A DNA stretch of 64,000 bases, taken from Pseudomonas sp. B33.4 (lineage in GTDB: Bacteria > Pseudomonadota > Gammaproteobacteria > Pseudomonadales > Pseudomonadaceae). The notes under the pieces were generated by a model. The model was not told the DNA's origin and searched no databases. It saw only the letters and a list, made by a program, of their open reading frames with translations. A program made the position numbers and the translations under genes. Within the stretch, counting starts at the first letter, position 1, and each line of letters starts with the position of its first letter. Positions 27,642-35,597 of this stretch are shown here, piece after piece. The stretch spans positions 4,951,001 through 5,015,000 of the forward strand of contig NZ_CP140706.1 in NCBI RefSeq assembly GCF_034555375.1. Direction: 5' to 3'.

Positions 27642-27946
27642 TGGCTTCCTGCTTTGCGGTAATTTTTACCTCGACACGAACCGCAGGTGACAACGGGTAT
27701 ACCGAGGCGGCTGAGCGCATGGCCGCGTTGGTGAGTGAGCAGCCGGGGTTTCTGGGTGTCGAGTCAGTTCGTGGGGCGGATGGCGTGGGGATTACGGTGT
27801 CGTATTGGGAAAGCGAAGCGGCGATTCTGGCGTGGCGGCAGCACCCTGAGCATCGGCTGATTCAAGCGCGTGGGCGCTCGGAATGGTATTCGGCGTTTCA
27901 TACGCGGGTGTGCAAAGTCGAACGCGAGTATCAATTCAGCCTGTGA
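27641..27946 (+). CDS. Antibiotic-biosynthesis-monooxygenase-fold protein
   Basis: A 101-residue ABM/ferredoxin-like-fold protein: FAVIFTSTRTAGDNGYTEAA, MAALVSEQPGFLGVESVRG, ITVSYWESEAAILAWRQHPEHRLIQARGRSEWYSAFHTRVCKVE. This matches the small monooxygenase-like family of heme- or quinone-handling enzymes; the substrate is unknown. The ATG overlaps the TGA of the amidotransferase-like gene by one base, so both probably act together. Confidence 0.85.
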   Translation: MASCFAVIFTSTRTAGDNGYTEAAERMAALVSEQPGFLGVESVRGADGVGITVSYWESEAAILAWRQHPEHRLIQARGRSEWYSAFHTRVCKVEREYQFSL

Positions 27947-27970
27947 TATTGGTGGTGAACTCACCGGCCT

Positions 27971-27994
27971 CATCGCTGGCAAGCCAGCGATGGG
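27971..27994. repeat. Single REP unit (CGCTGGCAAGCCAGCG)
   Basis: A short palindrome, CATCGCTGGC-AAGCCAGCGATG, between two convergent genes. Same class as 8789-8884. Confidence 0.75.
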
Positions 27995-28017
27995 GCCAGT
28001 ACAGCCACTACAAAATC

Positions 28018-28344
28018 TCAGCCGCGCAGCAGACTGCGCACCGCCTCAATCTCCGGCACTTCAACCTTGCTCATATAAACGCGTAACGGCTCGGTGATGT
28101 TGATCCGGTCATCGATGTTCTGATCCAGCAACAACTGAAGCAACTCGCGTTTAAGCGTCATCGTCTGCGCTGTCGCCGGCGCCCAGACAAATTCATTCAC
28201 AGGAATAATGCCGTCATCGGCCACGTCCATGCCGAACGAATCTTCGCTGAAGCGCACGATGTACTGACCGGTCTTGCGGTTGAGGCCGACAAATCCTTTG
28301 AGATCGTCGGCAGCCTGGCAGATGAGTTGGGAGGTGATGCGCAT
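28018..28344 (-). CDS. Hypothetical protein, 108 residues
   Basis: A small soluble protein beginning MRITSQLICQAADDLKGFVGLN. Alternating strands (RKTGQYIVRFSEDSFGMDVADDGIIPVNEF) are followed by a helix with LKRELLQLLLDQNIDDRINI and a final RVYMSKVEVPEIEAVRSLLRG. I do not recognise a family. The ATG at 28344 is preferred over the longer open frame upstream, which is arginine-rich and lacks a ribosome site. Confidence 0.65.
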   Translation of the reverse strand: MRITSQLICQAADDLKGFVGLNRKTGQYIVRFSEDSFGMDVADDGIIPVNEFVWAPATAQTMTLKRELLQLLLDQNIDDRINITEPLRVYMSKVEVPEIEAVRSLLRG

Positions 28345-28565
28345 GGTAAACCTCACGAAAGGTGATCGATGGTTTACACGCAGGGCAACTGAGCGGCGCG
28401 CCCTCTGCCGGGACGTCTGCCGAGGGCAAGCGTACTGCAAACGGCGCCACAAAAGTGCAGGAAAAATCGCTTTTAATACGTTTATGTCGGTCTGGCGATA
28501 GCACGCAATCGATTCAGTTGTTAAAAGGTACGTCTTTGAACATGCCCTGCGAAAGGAACTCGAAC

Positions 28566-29693
28566 ATGCCCGCCACTTTCACCAAAAGCGCTCTGGTCCT
28601 GAGCCTGCTGCTCGGCCTCGGTCAGGCTCACGCCGCCAGCCAGACGGATCCTGCCGCCGTTGCTGCGGCCCACGGCATCCCGCACCCGGCGGTGATTGCT
28701 CACCGTGGTGCGTCCTTCGATGCACCGGAATCCACGGCCGCCTCCTACAAACTGGCCCGTGATCTGGGCGCCGATTACCTGGAAATGGACTTGCAGCGCA
28801 GCAAGGACGGCGTGCTGTTCGCCCTGCACGACAACAACCTGCAACGCACCACCGACGTCGCCAGCAAGTTCCCGGAGCGCAAGGACAGCCCGGCCAATGC
28901 CTTCACCATGGCCGAACTGAAAACCCTCGACGCCGGTAGCTGGTACAACAAGGCCTACCCTGATCGTGCCCGTCCGTCCTACGCCGGGCTGAAGATTCTG
29001 ACCCTCGACGAAATCATCGACATCGCCCAGGCCAATCCGCAACACAAGCCTGGCTTGTACATCGAGACCAAAGAGCCGCAGCTGTTTCCCGGGATCGAGA
29101 AAGACCTCAAGGAAAAACTGCAGGATCGCGGCTGGCTGAGCCCGGCCGGTTCGAAACTGGCGAAAAGCGCGCTGGGCGTCGGTCAGGGCAAAGGCAAGGT
29201 GATATTGCAGACATTCGAGAAGAACAGCCTCGCCCTGCTGGAAAAAGAAATGCCGCAGGTGCCGAAGATCCTTCTGCTGTGGGTGGGCGAAGGCAGCATC
29301 GAGCCGAAATCCAAGGTGTCTTTTGCTGAGTCCGGCGAGAAAGACAAAAACGTTTTCTACGGCAAACAAGAGCCGAAGTCTGAAGCCGAATTCAAGCAAT
29401 GGGTGGACTACGCGAAGTCGCAAGGTGCCATCGGTACCGGTCCGTCGGCGAAGCTGACCAAGGGCGGTGACCAGAGCTATTCGGATCTGGTGCAACCGTG
29501 GATGAATCAATACACCCACGATCAGGGCCTGCTGGTGCACGTCTACACCGTCGACGAGCCGGTGGACTTCGAGAAAGTCATGGCGGCAGGTGTCGACGGT
29601 ATCTTCACCAACCGTGCCAGCGAACTGTTGAAGTTCTACAAACGCCCGGCCGCCGCCAGTGTCGATCAGGTGTTGAAGAACAACGGCTTCTGA
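28566..29693 (+). CDS. glpQ: Periplasmic glycerophosphodiester phosphodiesterase
   Basis: A 375-residue GDPD-family enzyme with a signal peptide (MPATFTKSALVLSLLLGLGQ then AHA). The TIM-barrel motifs are present: VIAHRGASFDAPESTAASY (catalytic HRG), ADYLEMDLQRSKDGVLFALHDN (EMD metal ligands and catalytic HD), and the late DEPVDFEKVMAAGVDGIFTN. It cleaves glycerophosphodiesters to glycerol-3-phosphate and alcohol in the periplasm. Length fits GlpQ. Start 28566 has AAGGA about 10 nt upstream; a start eight codons earlier is open. It is followed directly by an AraC gene. Confidence 0.93.
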   Translation: MPATFTKSALVLSLLLGLGQAHAASQTDPAAVAAAHGIPHPAVIAHRGASFDAPESTAASYKLARDLGADYLEMDLQRSKDGVLFALHDNNLQRTTDVASKFPERKDSPANAFTMAELKTLDAGSWYNKAYPDRARPSYAGLKILTLDEIIDIAQANPQHKPGLYIETKEPQLFPGIEKDLKEKLQDRGWLSPAGSKLAKSALGVGQGKGKVILQTFEKNSLALLEKEMPQVPKILLLWVGEGSIEPKSKVSFAESGEKDKNVFYGKQEPKSEAEFKQWVDYAKSQGAIGTGPSAKLTKGGDQSYSDLVQPWMNQYTHDQGLLVHVYTVDEPVDFEKVMAAGVDGIFTNRASELLKFYKRPAAASVDQVLKNNGF

Positions 29694-30377
29694 GTGAGCG
29701 CAAACACCGAGTGGACAGGCCGCCTCTGGCTGGGGCACGACTATGGCCTGATCCACGGAGTGTCGGGGCGCACTGCGCCCCATAGCCACTATGCCCATCA
29801 GATCATCCTCGCCCCTGAGCGACCGGCCACGGTGTGGCTCGAGGGCGAAACCGTCAGCAGCTCTCGGCTGTTGATTGCTTCCAACGTGCGTCACGCGATT
29901 GTTGAAGCGCCGGATCCGCTGTTTAGTGTTTATGCAGAGCCGTTGCTGTTCGAAGCACCGGTGCTGCGTGATGCTGTGTTCAACGCCGAACTGTCTTTGA
30001 CCGCGCTGGATATCGCGCTACGCCAATGCCCGCGCCGCTCGTTGAATGATCCGCGCATCACACGTGCACTGGCCGCCGTTGATGCCTCGCTGGGCAGCAA
30101 AGTCGCCGCCCGTTCCGTGGCCGATACGGCGAATTTGTCCCTGAGCCAATTGCAGCGATTGCTGGTCGATCAGGTCGGTTTGCCGGTGCGCAGGCTGGTG
30201 CTGTGGCGGCGTTTGCGCATGGCCATGGCGGCGATTCTCGCGGGCAGCCCGGTGACCACCGCTGCGCACGCTGCCGGGTTCGCCGATTCGGCGCACTTCT
30301 CGCGCAGCCTGAAAAAACTCTTCGGGGTCACCGCTCGCCAGGCGCTTCAACACATCGAGTTGAAGCTGTTGAGCTGA
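29694..30377 (+). CDS. AraC-family regulator
   Basis: A 227-residue protein with an N-terminal cupin-like part (about residues 10-95: TAPHSHYAHQIILAPERPATVWLEG) and a C-terminal AraC DNA-binding domain (VAARSVADTANLSLSQLQRLLVDQVGLPVRRL; TAAHAAGFADSAHFSRSLKKLFGVT). The start codon is a GTG immediately after the glpQ stop, indicating coupling; the AraC protein may respond to a GlpQ-related ligand, which is inference. Confidence 0.82.
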   Translation: MSANTEWTGRLWLGHDYGLIHGVSGRTAPHSHYAHQIILAPERPATVWLEGETVSSSRLLIASNVRHAIVEAPDPLFSVYAEPLLFEAPVLRDAVFNAELSLTALDIALRQCPRRSLNDPRITRALAAVDASLGSKVAARSVADTANLSLSQLQRLLVDQVGLPVRRLVLWRRLRMAMAAILAGSPVTTAAHAAGFADSAHFSRSLKKLFGVTARQALQHIELKLLS

Positions 30378-30378
30378 T

Positions 30379-31257
30379 TCAGCGGCGCAGCGCCTCGGGC
30401 ACTGTCGGTTCGCCAGCCAACGTTACCGTGTCAAACGGATCAAGCAATTGCGCCAGGTAATCCCTGGGAAAATCCGGGCGACTGCCAATGCCCAGATCAC
30501 CCTGCCCGATCCGATACTCTTCGGTGTAGAAACCAGTGCCCAACAGCCAATCCCACACGTTGAAGAACAGACCGAAATTGACGTCACCGGCGCGCCCGTA
30601 CTTCATGTGATGAAAGCGATGCAGCGGCGCCCAGGCGAAAATCCGGCGGAGGAAACCGAGGCGCATGTCGACGTTGGAATGCTGCAGCAACAATTGGATC
30701 GCGATGGCAAACGCCAGCAACGTCGACACTTGCAAAGGAATGCCCAGCACCAACAACGGCAACAGCCCCGCCGACGCTTCGAGCAACTGATGCAACGGAT
30801 GCTTCATCAAGCCGTTGAAACCGTAGAGCCGTTCAACACTGTGATGCACCGCGTGTAATCGCCACAGCCACTTCACGCGATGGCTGGCGTAATGCATCAG
30901 GCTGATGCCCGCGTCGGCGATGAAAATCGCCAGGCCCAGTTGCAGCCATAACGGCCAGCCTTTTGGCCACACGCCGTCAATCGCCAGCACCGCCACCAAC
31001 CCGGGCAATGCGAGCAGGCCCAGCGCATTCAACGCTTCGTTGACCAGCGCATGCAAGGTATCGCGTCGTCGATCATCCGCCGGGCGGTTCCAGACAGTCT
31101 CATAGGGCAGCAGCCATTCCGCCGTGAACGATACCGCCAGCGCTGCAACAAACAGCAGCAACAGCCATAACGTCGACCACTGCGCCAGCCACAACCCGCC
31201 ACCAATAAATCCGCCCCAGAACAGCGGCGCGTACAACCGGGCAACGATACGTTTCAT
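30379..31257 (-). CDS. Sterol-desaturase/fatty-acid-hydroxylase-family membrane protein
   Basis: A 292-residue integral membrane protein of the fatty-acid hydroxylase superfamily. Three histidine boxes are intact: HYASH, HAVHHS and HRFHHM, as required for a diiron site. Four or five hydrophobic segments flank them. The substrate (lipid hydroxylation or desaturation) is not evident. The ATG at 31257 follows GGAGGTG by 5 nt. It converges on the AraC gene, with one base between the stops, and is divergent from the PepSY gene. Confidence 0.88.
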   Translation of the reverse strand: MKRIVARLYAPLFWGGFIGGGLWLAQWSTLWLLLLFVAALAVSFTAEWLLPYETVWNRPADDRRRDTLHALVNEALNALGLLALPGLVAVLAIDGVWPKGWPLWLQLGLAIFIADAGISLMHYASHRVKWLWRLHAVHHSVERLYGFNGLMKHPLHQLLEASAGLLPLLVLGIPLQVSTLLAFAIAIQLLLQHSNVDMRLGFLRRIFAWAPLHRFHHMKYGRAGDVNFGLFFNVWDWLLGTGFYTEEYRIGQGDLGIGSRPDFPRDYLAQLLDPFDTVTLAGEPTVPEALRR

Positions 31258-31339
31258 GAGCACCTCCATTGATTGAAGCCACAGCATGAAATGTCGCGGC
31301 GTGGGCTAATTGAACAAACGACGCAATCGAGTGCAGCGT

Positions 31340-31356
31340 TTTAAGGGTGAGTTAAG
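31340..31356 (+). promoter_or_regulatory. PmrA-type direct-repeat operator candidate
   Basis: TTTAAG-N5-GTTAAG is a direct repeat of hexamers with 11-bp spacing, the pattern bound by OmpR/PmrA-type response regulators (CTTAAT-N5-CTTAAG-like). It lies 70 bp before the PepSY gene. Confidence 0.45.
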
Positions 31357-31425
31357 TTGCGCTGTTTAATCTGAACCCACTGAAACAGCACACCCGCTTA
31401 GACAAACACCTAAAGGATTGAACCG

Positions 31426-31731
31426 ATGAAAACTTTGACTGCCCTGTTTACCGCCGCTGCCCTGACTCTTACCGCTGGCCTGGCCCAGGCTGATGTTCGC
31501 GTTGACCAGATTCCTGAACTGGTTAAGTCGGGCAAGATCAAGTCGCTGGAATCGATGAACGCCGAAGCGCTGAAACTGCATCCGGGTGCGACCATCACTG
31601 ACACGGATCTGGATAACCACTTCAATGGTTATGAGTACGAAGTTGAATTGAAGACGGCTGATGGCAAAGAGTTCGATGTGGACTTTGATGCCACCACTGG
31701 CAAGGTGTTGAGCAACAAGCAAGACACTTGA
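31426..31731 (+). CDS. PepSY-domain exported protein
   Basis: A 101-residue protein with a signal peptide (MKTLTALFTAAALTLTAGLA then QA) and a single PepSY-like domain: PGATITDTDLDNHFNGYEYEVELKTADGKEFDVDFDATTGKVLSNKQDT. Such periplasmic proteins are often controlled by PmrAB/QseBC-type two-component systems; the direct repeat upstream supports that here. A strong terminator follows. Confidence 0.9.
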   Translation: MKTLTALFTAAALTLTAGLAQADVRVDQIPELVKSGKIKSLESMNAEALKLHPGATITDTDLDNHFNGYEYEVELKTADGKEFDVDFDATTGKVLSNKQDT

Positions 31732-31746
31732 TACCGCGAATAGGGA

Positions 31747-31780
31747 AAGCCGCACGATTGAATGATCGTGCGGCTTTTTT
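31747..31780 (+). terminator. Terminator of the PepSY gene
   Basis: AAGCCGCACGAT, loop TGAATG, ATCGTGCGGCTTTTTT: a 12-bp stem with a T run, 16 nt after the stop codon. Confidence 0.93.
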
Positions 31781-31827
31781 GTGTTCGGCTTTTTTAATTG
31801 GTTGTCAGTGAGATTTTCTCCCCCTCA

Positions 31828-31980
31828 CCCCAGCCCTCTCCCCCCAAGGGGCGAGGGGGAAAGGGAGCAGATCGGCGGTTACTCAAGCCCTGAGTTCGAG
31901 CCGATATTTCAGGTCGGCGTAACTCGAATAGTCACCACGGTCAGTCCCCTCTCCTTTTGGGAGAGGGCTAGGGTGAGGGG
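31828..31980. repeat. Repeat element with CCCTCACCC.AGCCCTCTCCC ends
   Basis: The element starts with CCCTCACCCCAGCCCTCTCC and ends with its complement GGAGAGGGCTAGGGTGAGGG, with about 110 bp between. The inner sequence (TTTCAGGTCGGCGTAA ... GGTCAGTCCCCTCTCC) is shared with the element at 40554-40875. It looks like a non-autonomous REP/MITE-type insertion between two convergent genes. Confidence 0.8.
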
Positions 31981-31988
31981 AAAAGGCA

Positions 31989-32429
31989 TCACGCCGAGGT
32001 GCTGACCAGCGAACCCGAGGTGCTCGAGTCGGAATCCTGCAAGGCCTGCAACAATGAGGCTGTGGCGGTGGACAGGGAGGCCGAGGTGGCGGTGATTTGC
32101 GCCTGAGCCGCCGCCACTTCAGTCGCCTTGGCATCCGAACTTTCCTGCTTCGCCTGCGCCGCTTGCAGCGCTTGCTGCTCCTCCTGCAATTGCTTCTGCA
32201 ACTCGGCAATCTGCTTGCGCAGTTCTTTCACCGAATCCGATTCTTCGCTGCTGCTGGAACTGCTGCCGCCCGAAGGTGCTGCGCCGCCAGCCGCTTTCGG
32301 CGCGTCGGTGGCTGCGTCAGTGCTGGCGGTTGCACTGGTGGAAGTGTCGTCACCAACGTCACTGATCGACGTTTTGCTGGTGGGTGTGGTGACAGTCTGG
32401 TTGATCGAAACAGAAGTGATGCTGACCAT
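31989..32429 (-). CDS. FlxA-like coiled-coil protein
   Basis: A 146-residue low-complexity protein. The first half is rich in serine, threonine and alanine (SGGSSSSSSEESDSV); the second half is a coiled coil, KELRKQIAELQKQLQEEQQ, followed by an alanine-rich tail. This looks like FlxA-like proteins. There is no signal peptide. It is conserved-looking but functionally unknown; its neighbours are a chemoreceptor and a PepSY protein. Confidence 0.65.
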   Translation of the reverse strand: MVSITSVSINQTVTTPTSKTSISDVGDDTSTSATASTDAATDAPKAAGGAAPSGGSSSSSSEESDSVKELRKQIAELQKQLQEEQQALQAAQAKQESSDAKATEVAAAQAQITATSASLSTATASLLQALQDSDSSTSGSLVSTSA

Positions 32430-32539
32430 GGAAAGGCTCCAATGCCGGTTATAGATAACCGGTCATCGACCCTGCCCGCCTCAATTTGAGATCGACTGTG
32501 TACCGACTCGGTATCCGAACCGGTACACGTCTGATAGCG

Positions 32540-34162
32540 TCAGGCGCTCAGGCGAGCGGTGACTTCATTGAGTTGCCCTGACAGACCATGCAGGTTCTGG
32601 CTGGCGCTTTCGGTGCGCTGCACGTTGTCGAGGTTGGTGCTGGCGATCGAGGTGATCTCGGTGAGGTTGCGCGAGATGTCCTCGGCCACCGACGTCTGCT
32701 CCTCCGCAGCGGTAGCGATCTGACGGTTCATGTCGCGGATCGCTTCCACCGCGTGAGTAATGCGCTCCAGCATCGCGCCGGCCTGAGTCACTTGCTCGAC
32801 ACTTTCATCGCTGCGCGTCTGACCGCTGTCGATGGCTTGCGCCGCATCCACCGCACCAGTCTGCACGCTCTGAATGATCTGGTTGATCTCGATGATCGAC
32901 TCGGCGGTGCGCTGTGCGAGGTTGCGCACTTCATCGGCGACCACGGCAAAACCACGCCCGGCCTCACCGGCCCGCGCCGCTTCAATCGCGGCGTTGAGTG
33001 CCAGCAGATTGGTCTGCTCGGCGATGCCGCGAATCACTTCCAGCACTTTGCCGATGCGGCCGCTGTCGGCTTCCAGGCGACGGATCACCGTGGCGGTGTT
33101 GGCGATTTCGCCGCGCATCTGAGTGATCGAGTGGATGGTGCTCTGCATGACCTTTTCACCCTGTTGGGCGGACTGATCGGCATCGTCGGCAGCACGCGCG
33201 GCATCGGCGGCGTGACGCGCCACTTCCTGCGCAGTGGCGGACATTTCATTCATCGCCGTGGCCACCTGATCGGTGCGGTTGAACTGTTCGTTGGTGCCGC
33301 CGGCCATGGTCGTGGCGATGGCGTTCAACTCACCGCTGGCGCTGTCCAGATCGCTGGCGCTGCGCTGCAAGCGGGTGAAGGTGTCGGCGAGAAAATCACG
33401 CAGGGTGTTGGCCGCTGCAGCGAGATTGCCCAACTCATCCTGACGGTCGCTGACTACACGCTCGGCCAGTTTGCCGCGACTCAACTGGGTGACGTAATCG
33501 ATGAGTTTGCGGATCGGCTCGACCAGGTTGCGGTTGACCAGCCACAGACTCAACAGGCCGATCAACAGCCCCGACGCGAGCATCACCAGCAAACCAAACA
33601 ACACCGTGCGATCGGCCTCGGCACTGATCAGCGCCGACTGCTCTGTACCTTGCTTGCGCAATTCAGCGACCAGTTCGCTCATCTGATCGCTGGTGGCGCG
33701 ATCAACGCCTTTGACCGCTGTGTCACCCGCCGTCGGATCGCCACCGGCGGCCACGTAGGCATCGCGTCCCCTCTGATAAGCGCTACCCAGTTGACGGTGT
33801 TCGTCACGCAGACGCTCGATGCGCGCTTTCAGACTGGGCTCAATGCCTTTCTGCCCGGCCAGTTCACCAAGGATGTTCTGCACATCGCGCTGACGATCTT
33901 CGAACTGGCCCCAATACTTGGCCAGATCCGCCGGTTGCTTGCCGCGCAGCAGGACGTTTTTCCACTCCTGCACCTGCACCTTGAATTGCAGGTTGGCTTC
34001 GTCGATCAATTGCGAGGTGTGCAGGGGACCGGCGATCAACTGGCTGTAGCTTTGCACGCCGTTGGAGAGGAAATGAAAACAGGCCAGCGCGATCAACAGC
34101 ACCGCCAGCAGGCTGCCGCTCAGCAGGGCGAGAATTTGCGCTCTCAGGGATTTTTGCAGCAT
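32540..34162 (-). CDS. Methyl-accepting chemotaxis protein (transmembrane)
   Basis: A 540-residue chemoreceptor. Membrane segment one is at residues about 8-30 ([21 protein letters not shown]), followed by a helical periplasmic sensor of about 160 residues, a second segment near 190-215 ([22 protein letters not shown]), a HAMP domain ([21 protein letters not shown]) and the signalling domain with the tip [30 protein letters not shown]. The sensor appears to be an all-helical four-helix bundle; ligand unknown. The ATG at 34162 was chosen because the membrane helix begins there. Confidence 0.92.
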   Translation of the reverse strand: MLQKSLRAQILALLSGSLLAVLLIALACFHFLSNGVQSYSQLIAGPLHTSQLIDEANLQFKVQVQEWKNVLLRGKQPADLAKYWGQFEDRQRDVQNILGELAGQKGIEPSLKARIERLRDEHRQLGSAYQRGRDAYVAAGGDPTAGDTAVKGVDRATSDQMSELVAELRKQGTEQSALISAEADRTVLFGLLVMLASGLLIGLLSLWLVNRNLVEPIRKLIDYVTQLSRGKLAERVVSDRQDELGNLAAAANTLRDFLADTFTRLQRSASDLDSASGELNAIATTMAGGTNEQFNRTDQVATAMNEMSATAQEVARHAADAARAADDADQSAQQGEKVMQSTIHSITQMRGEIANTATVIRRLEADSGRIGKVLEVIRGIAEQTNLLALNAAIEAARAGEAGRGFAVVADEVRNLAQRTAESIIEINQIIQSVQTGAVDAAQAIDSGQTRSDESVEQVTQAGAMLERITHAVEAIRDMNRQIATAAEEQTSVAEDISRNLTEITSIASTNLDNVQRTESASQNLHGLSGQLNEVTARLSA

Positions 34163-34439
34163 CGAAAGATACTCAAGACAAGGATGAGGCACGCCCGGTA
34201 AGGCGTGAAATTTTGCCGGACATCCATGTCGGCGAGCCTTGGCTCATGGCCAATGGCGCGCAACGTAACCTAAGCGTCATCGGCGTGCCAGAGCGCTTCT
34301 TGAAGAAAATCCGACCATCGGTAAGCCGCTGATTTGACGTCATTTTGCTGTCACACAAACGTCATGTGACATTGCGATGATGCGGCTCAGTGAACCTGCC
34401 ATTTACGCGACCGACGTACCCTCCTCGCAGCGAGCCTTC

Positions 34440-35462
34440 ATGAACCACAGCCTCGATATCAGTCATCGCGATCCTGATCTGTTTGGCCTGCTCTACGGCT
34501 TTCGTTTCCTGCCCGGCGAACGTGGCCGCGAAGTCGATTCGGCCACGGCATTGCGCTGTTTGCAGGATGACAACGACACGGGTGAATTCCTTTGGCTGCA
34601 CCTCAATCTGGCGCATGCCGCGTGCGAGCGCTGGATGAAAAGCCATCTGCAATTGCCCGAAGAATTTTTCGAGGCGCTGCACGAAGGTTCGCGCTCGACG
34701 CGCATCGAGCACGTCGACTCGGCGTTGCTGGCGGTGGTCAACGATGTGGTGTTCAACCTCAGCAGCATGGTCTCCTCGGACGTGTCGACGCTGTGGGTCT
34801 GTGTGCGCAGCAAGCTGATCGTCAGTGCGCGCTTGCAACCGTTGCACTCGGTGGACAAATTGCGCTCATCGGTGAAGGCCGGCGAACGCTTTCGTTCGCC
34901 CTCGGAACTGCTCGTACATCTGTTGCGTGATCAGGGTGAAGTGCTGACGCAGATCGTGCGCAAGACCAGCATGAGCGTCGATCAGGTCGAGGACGAATTG
35001 CTTTCCTCGCGGCTGTCGACCAACCGTGCCGAACTCGGTGCCAACCGGCGTGTGCTGGTGCGCCTGCAACGGCTGCTGGCGCTGGAGCCGGGTTCGTTAT
35101 TGCGTTTGCTCAATCGGCCGCCGCCTTGGTTGCAGAAGGAGGACGTCAAGGAACTGCGCAAATCCACCGAGGAATTTGCGCTGATCATCAACGACCTCAC
35201 CGCCCTCGGCGAGCGGATCAAACTGCTCCAGGAAGAGATCGCCGCCAACCTCAACGAACAGAGCAACCGCACGCTGTTTACGCTGACGGTGGTGACTGTG
35301 CTCGCGTTGCCGATCAACATCATTGCCGGTTTTTTCGGGATGAATGTGGGTGGCGTGCCGTTGTCGCAGGATCCGGAAGGGTTCTGGATATTGGTCGCGC
35401 TGGTGGCGACGTTTACCGTGATTGCCGGGCGTTGGGCGTTTCGCAAGCGCGGAGATTACTAA
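34440..35462 (+). CDS. CorA/ZntB-family divalent-cation transporter
   Basis: A 340-residue protein with a large cytosolic N-terminal domain and two C-terminal membrane helices (about residues 275-300 and 310-330). The GMN motif lies between them (FFGMNVGG), as in CorA/ZntB channels. ZntB moves zinc and related metals; the sequence after GMN does not carry the CorA-type NIPL, which favours ZntB-like assignment. The open frame begins 21 codons earlier at 34377, and I cannot decide between the starts; no strong ribosome site is visible for either. Confidence 0.85.
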   Translation: MNHSLDISHRDPDLFGLLYGFRFLPGERGREVDSATALRCLQDDNDTGEFLWLHLNLAHAACERWMKSHLQLPEEFFEALHEGSRSTRIEHVDSALLAVVNDVVFNLSSMVSSDVSTLWVCVRSKLIVSARLQPLHSVDKLRSSVKAGERFRSPSELLVHLLRDQGEVLTQIVRKTSMSVDQVEDELLSSRLSTNRAELGANRRVLVRLQRLLALEPGSLLRLLNRPPPWLQKEDVKELRKSTEEFALIINDLTALGERIKLLQEEIAANLNEQSNRTLFTLTVVTVLALPINIIAGFFGMNVGGVPLSQDPEGFWILVALVATFTVIAGRWAFRKRGDY

Positions 35463-35487
35463 GGCTGCGATCTTTTGATTTTGCCTC
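35462..35487. repeat. Half REP unit
   Basis: AAGGCTGCGATCTTTTGATT matches one arm of the 3928-4016 palindrome; the mirror arm is missing. Confidence 0.6.
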
Positions 35488-35597
35488 CAGATCAATGGTC
35501 AGGCTATTCAGCCAAACACTGACATGGCGCAGTCTCTCTGTAACATTCTGCAACGATCATGGGCGACACTCCTTCCCTCGCTCAGGATTGTCCTCCC

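Noticed and set aside
32588..34201. Plus-strand open frame of 537 residues opposite the chemoreceptor
   Set aside because: Shadow of the minus-strand chemoreceptor; the signalling-domain motif is on the minus strand.
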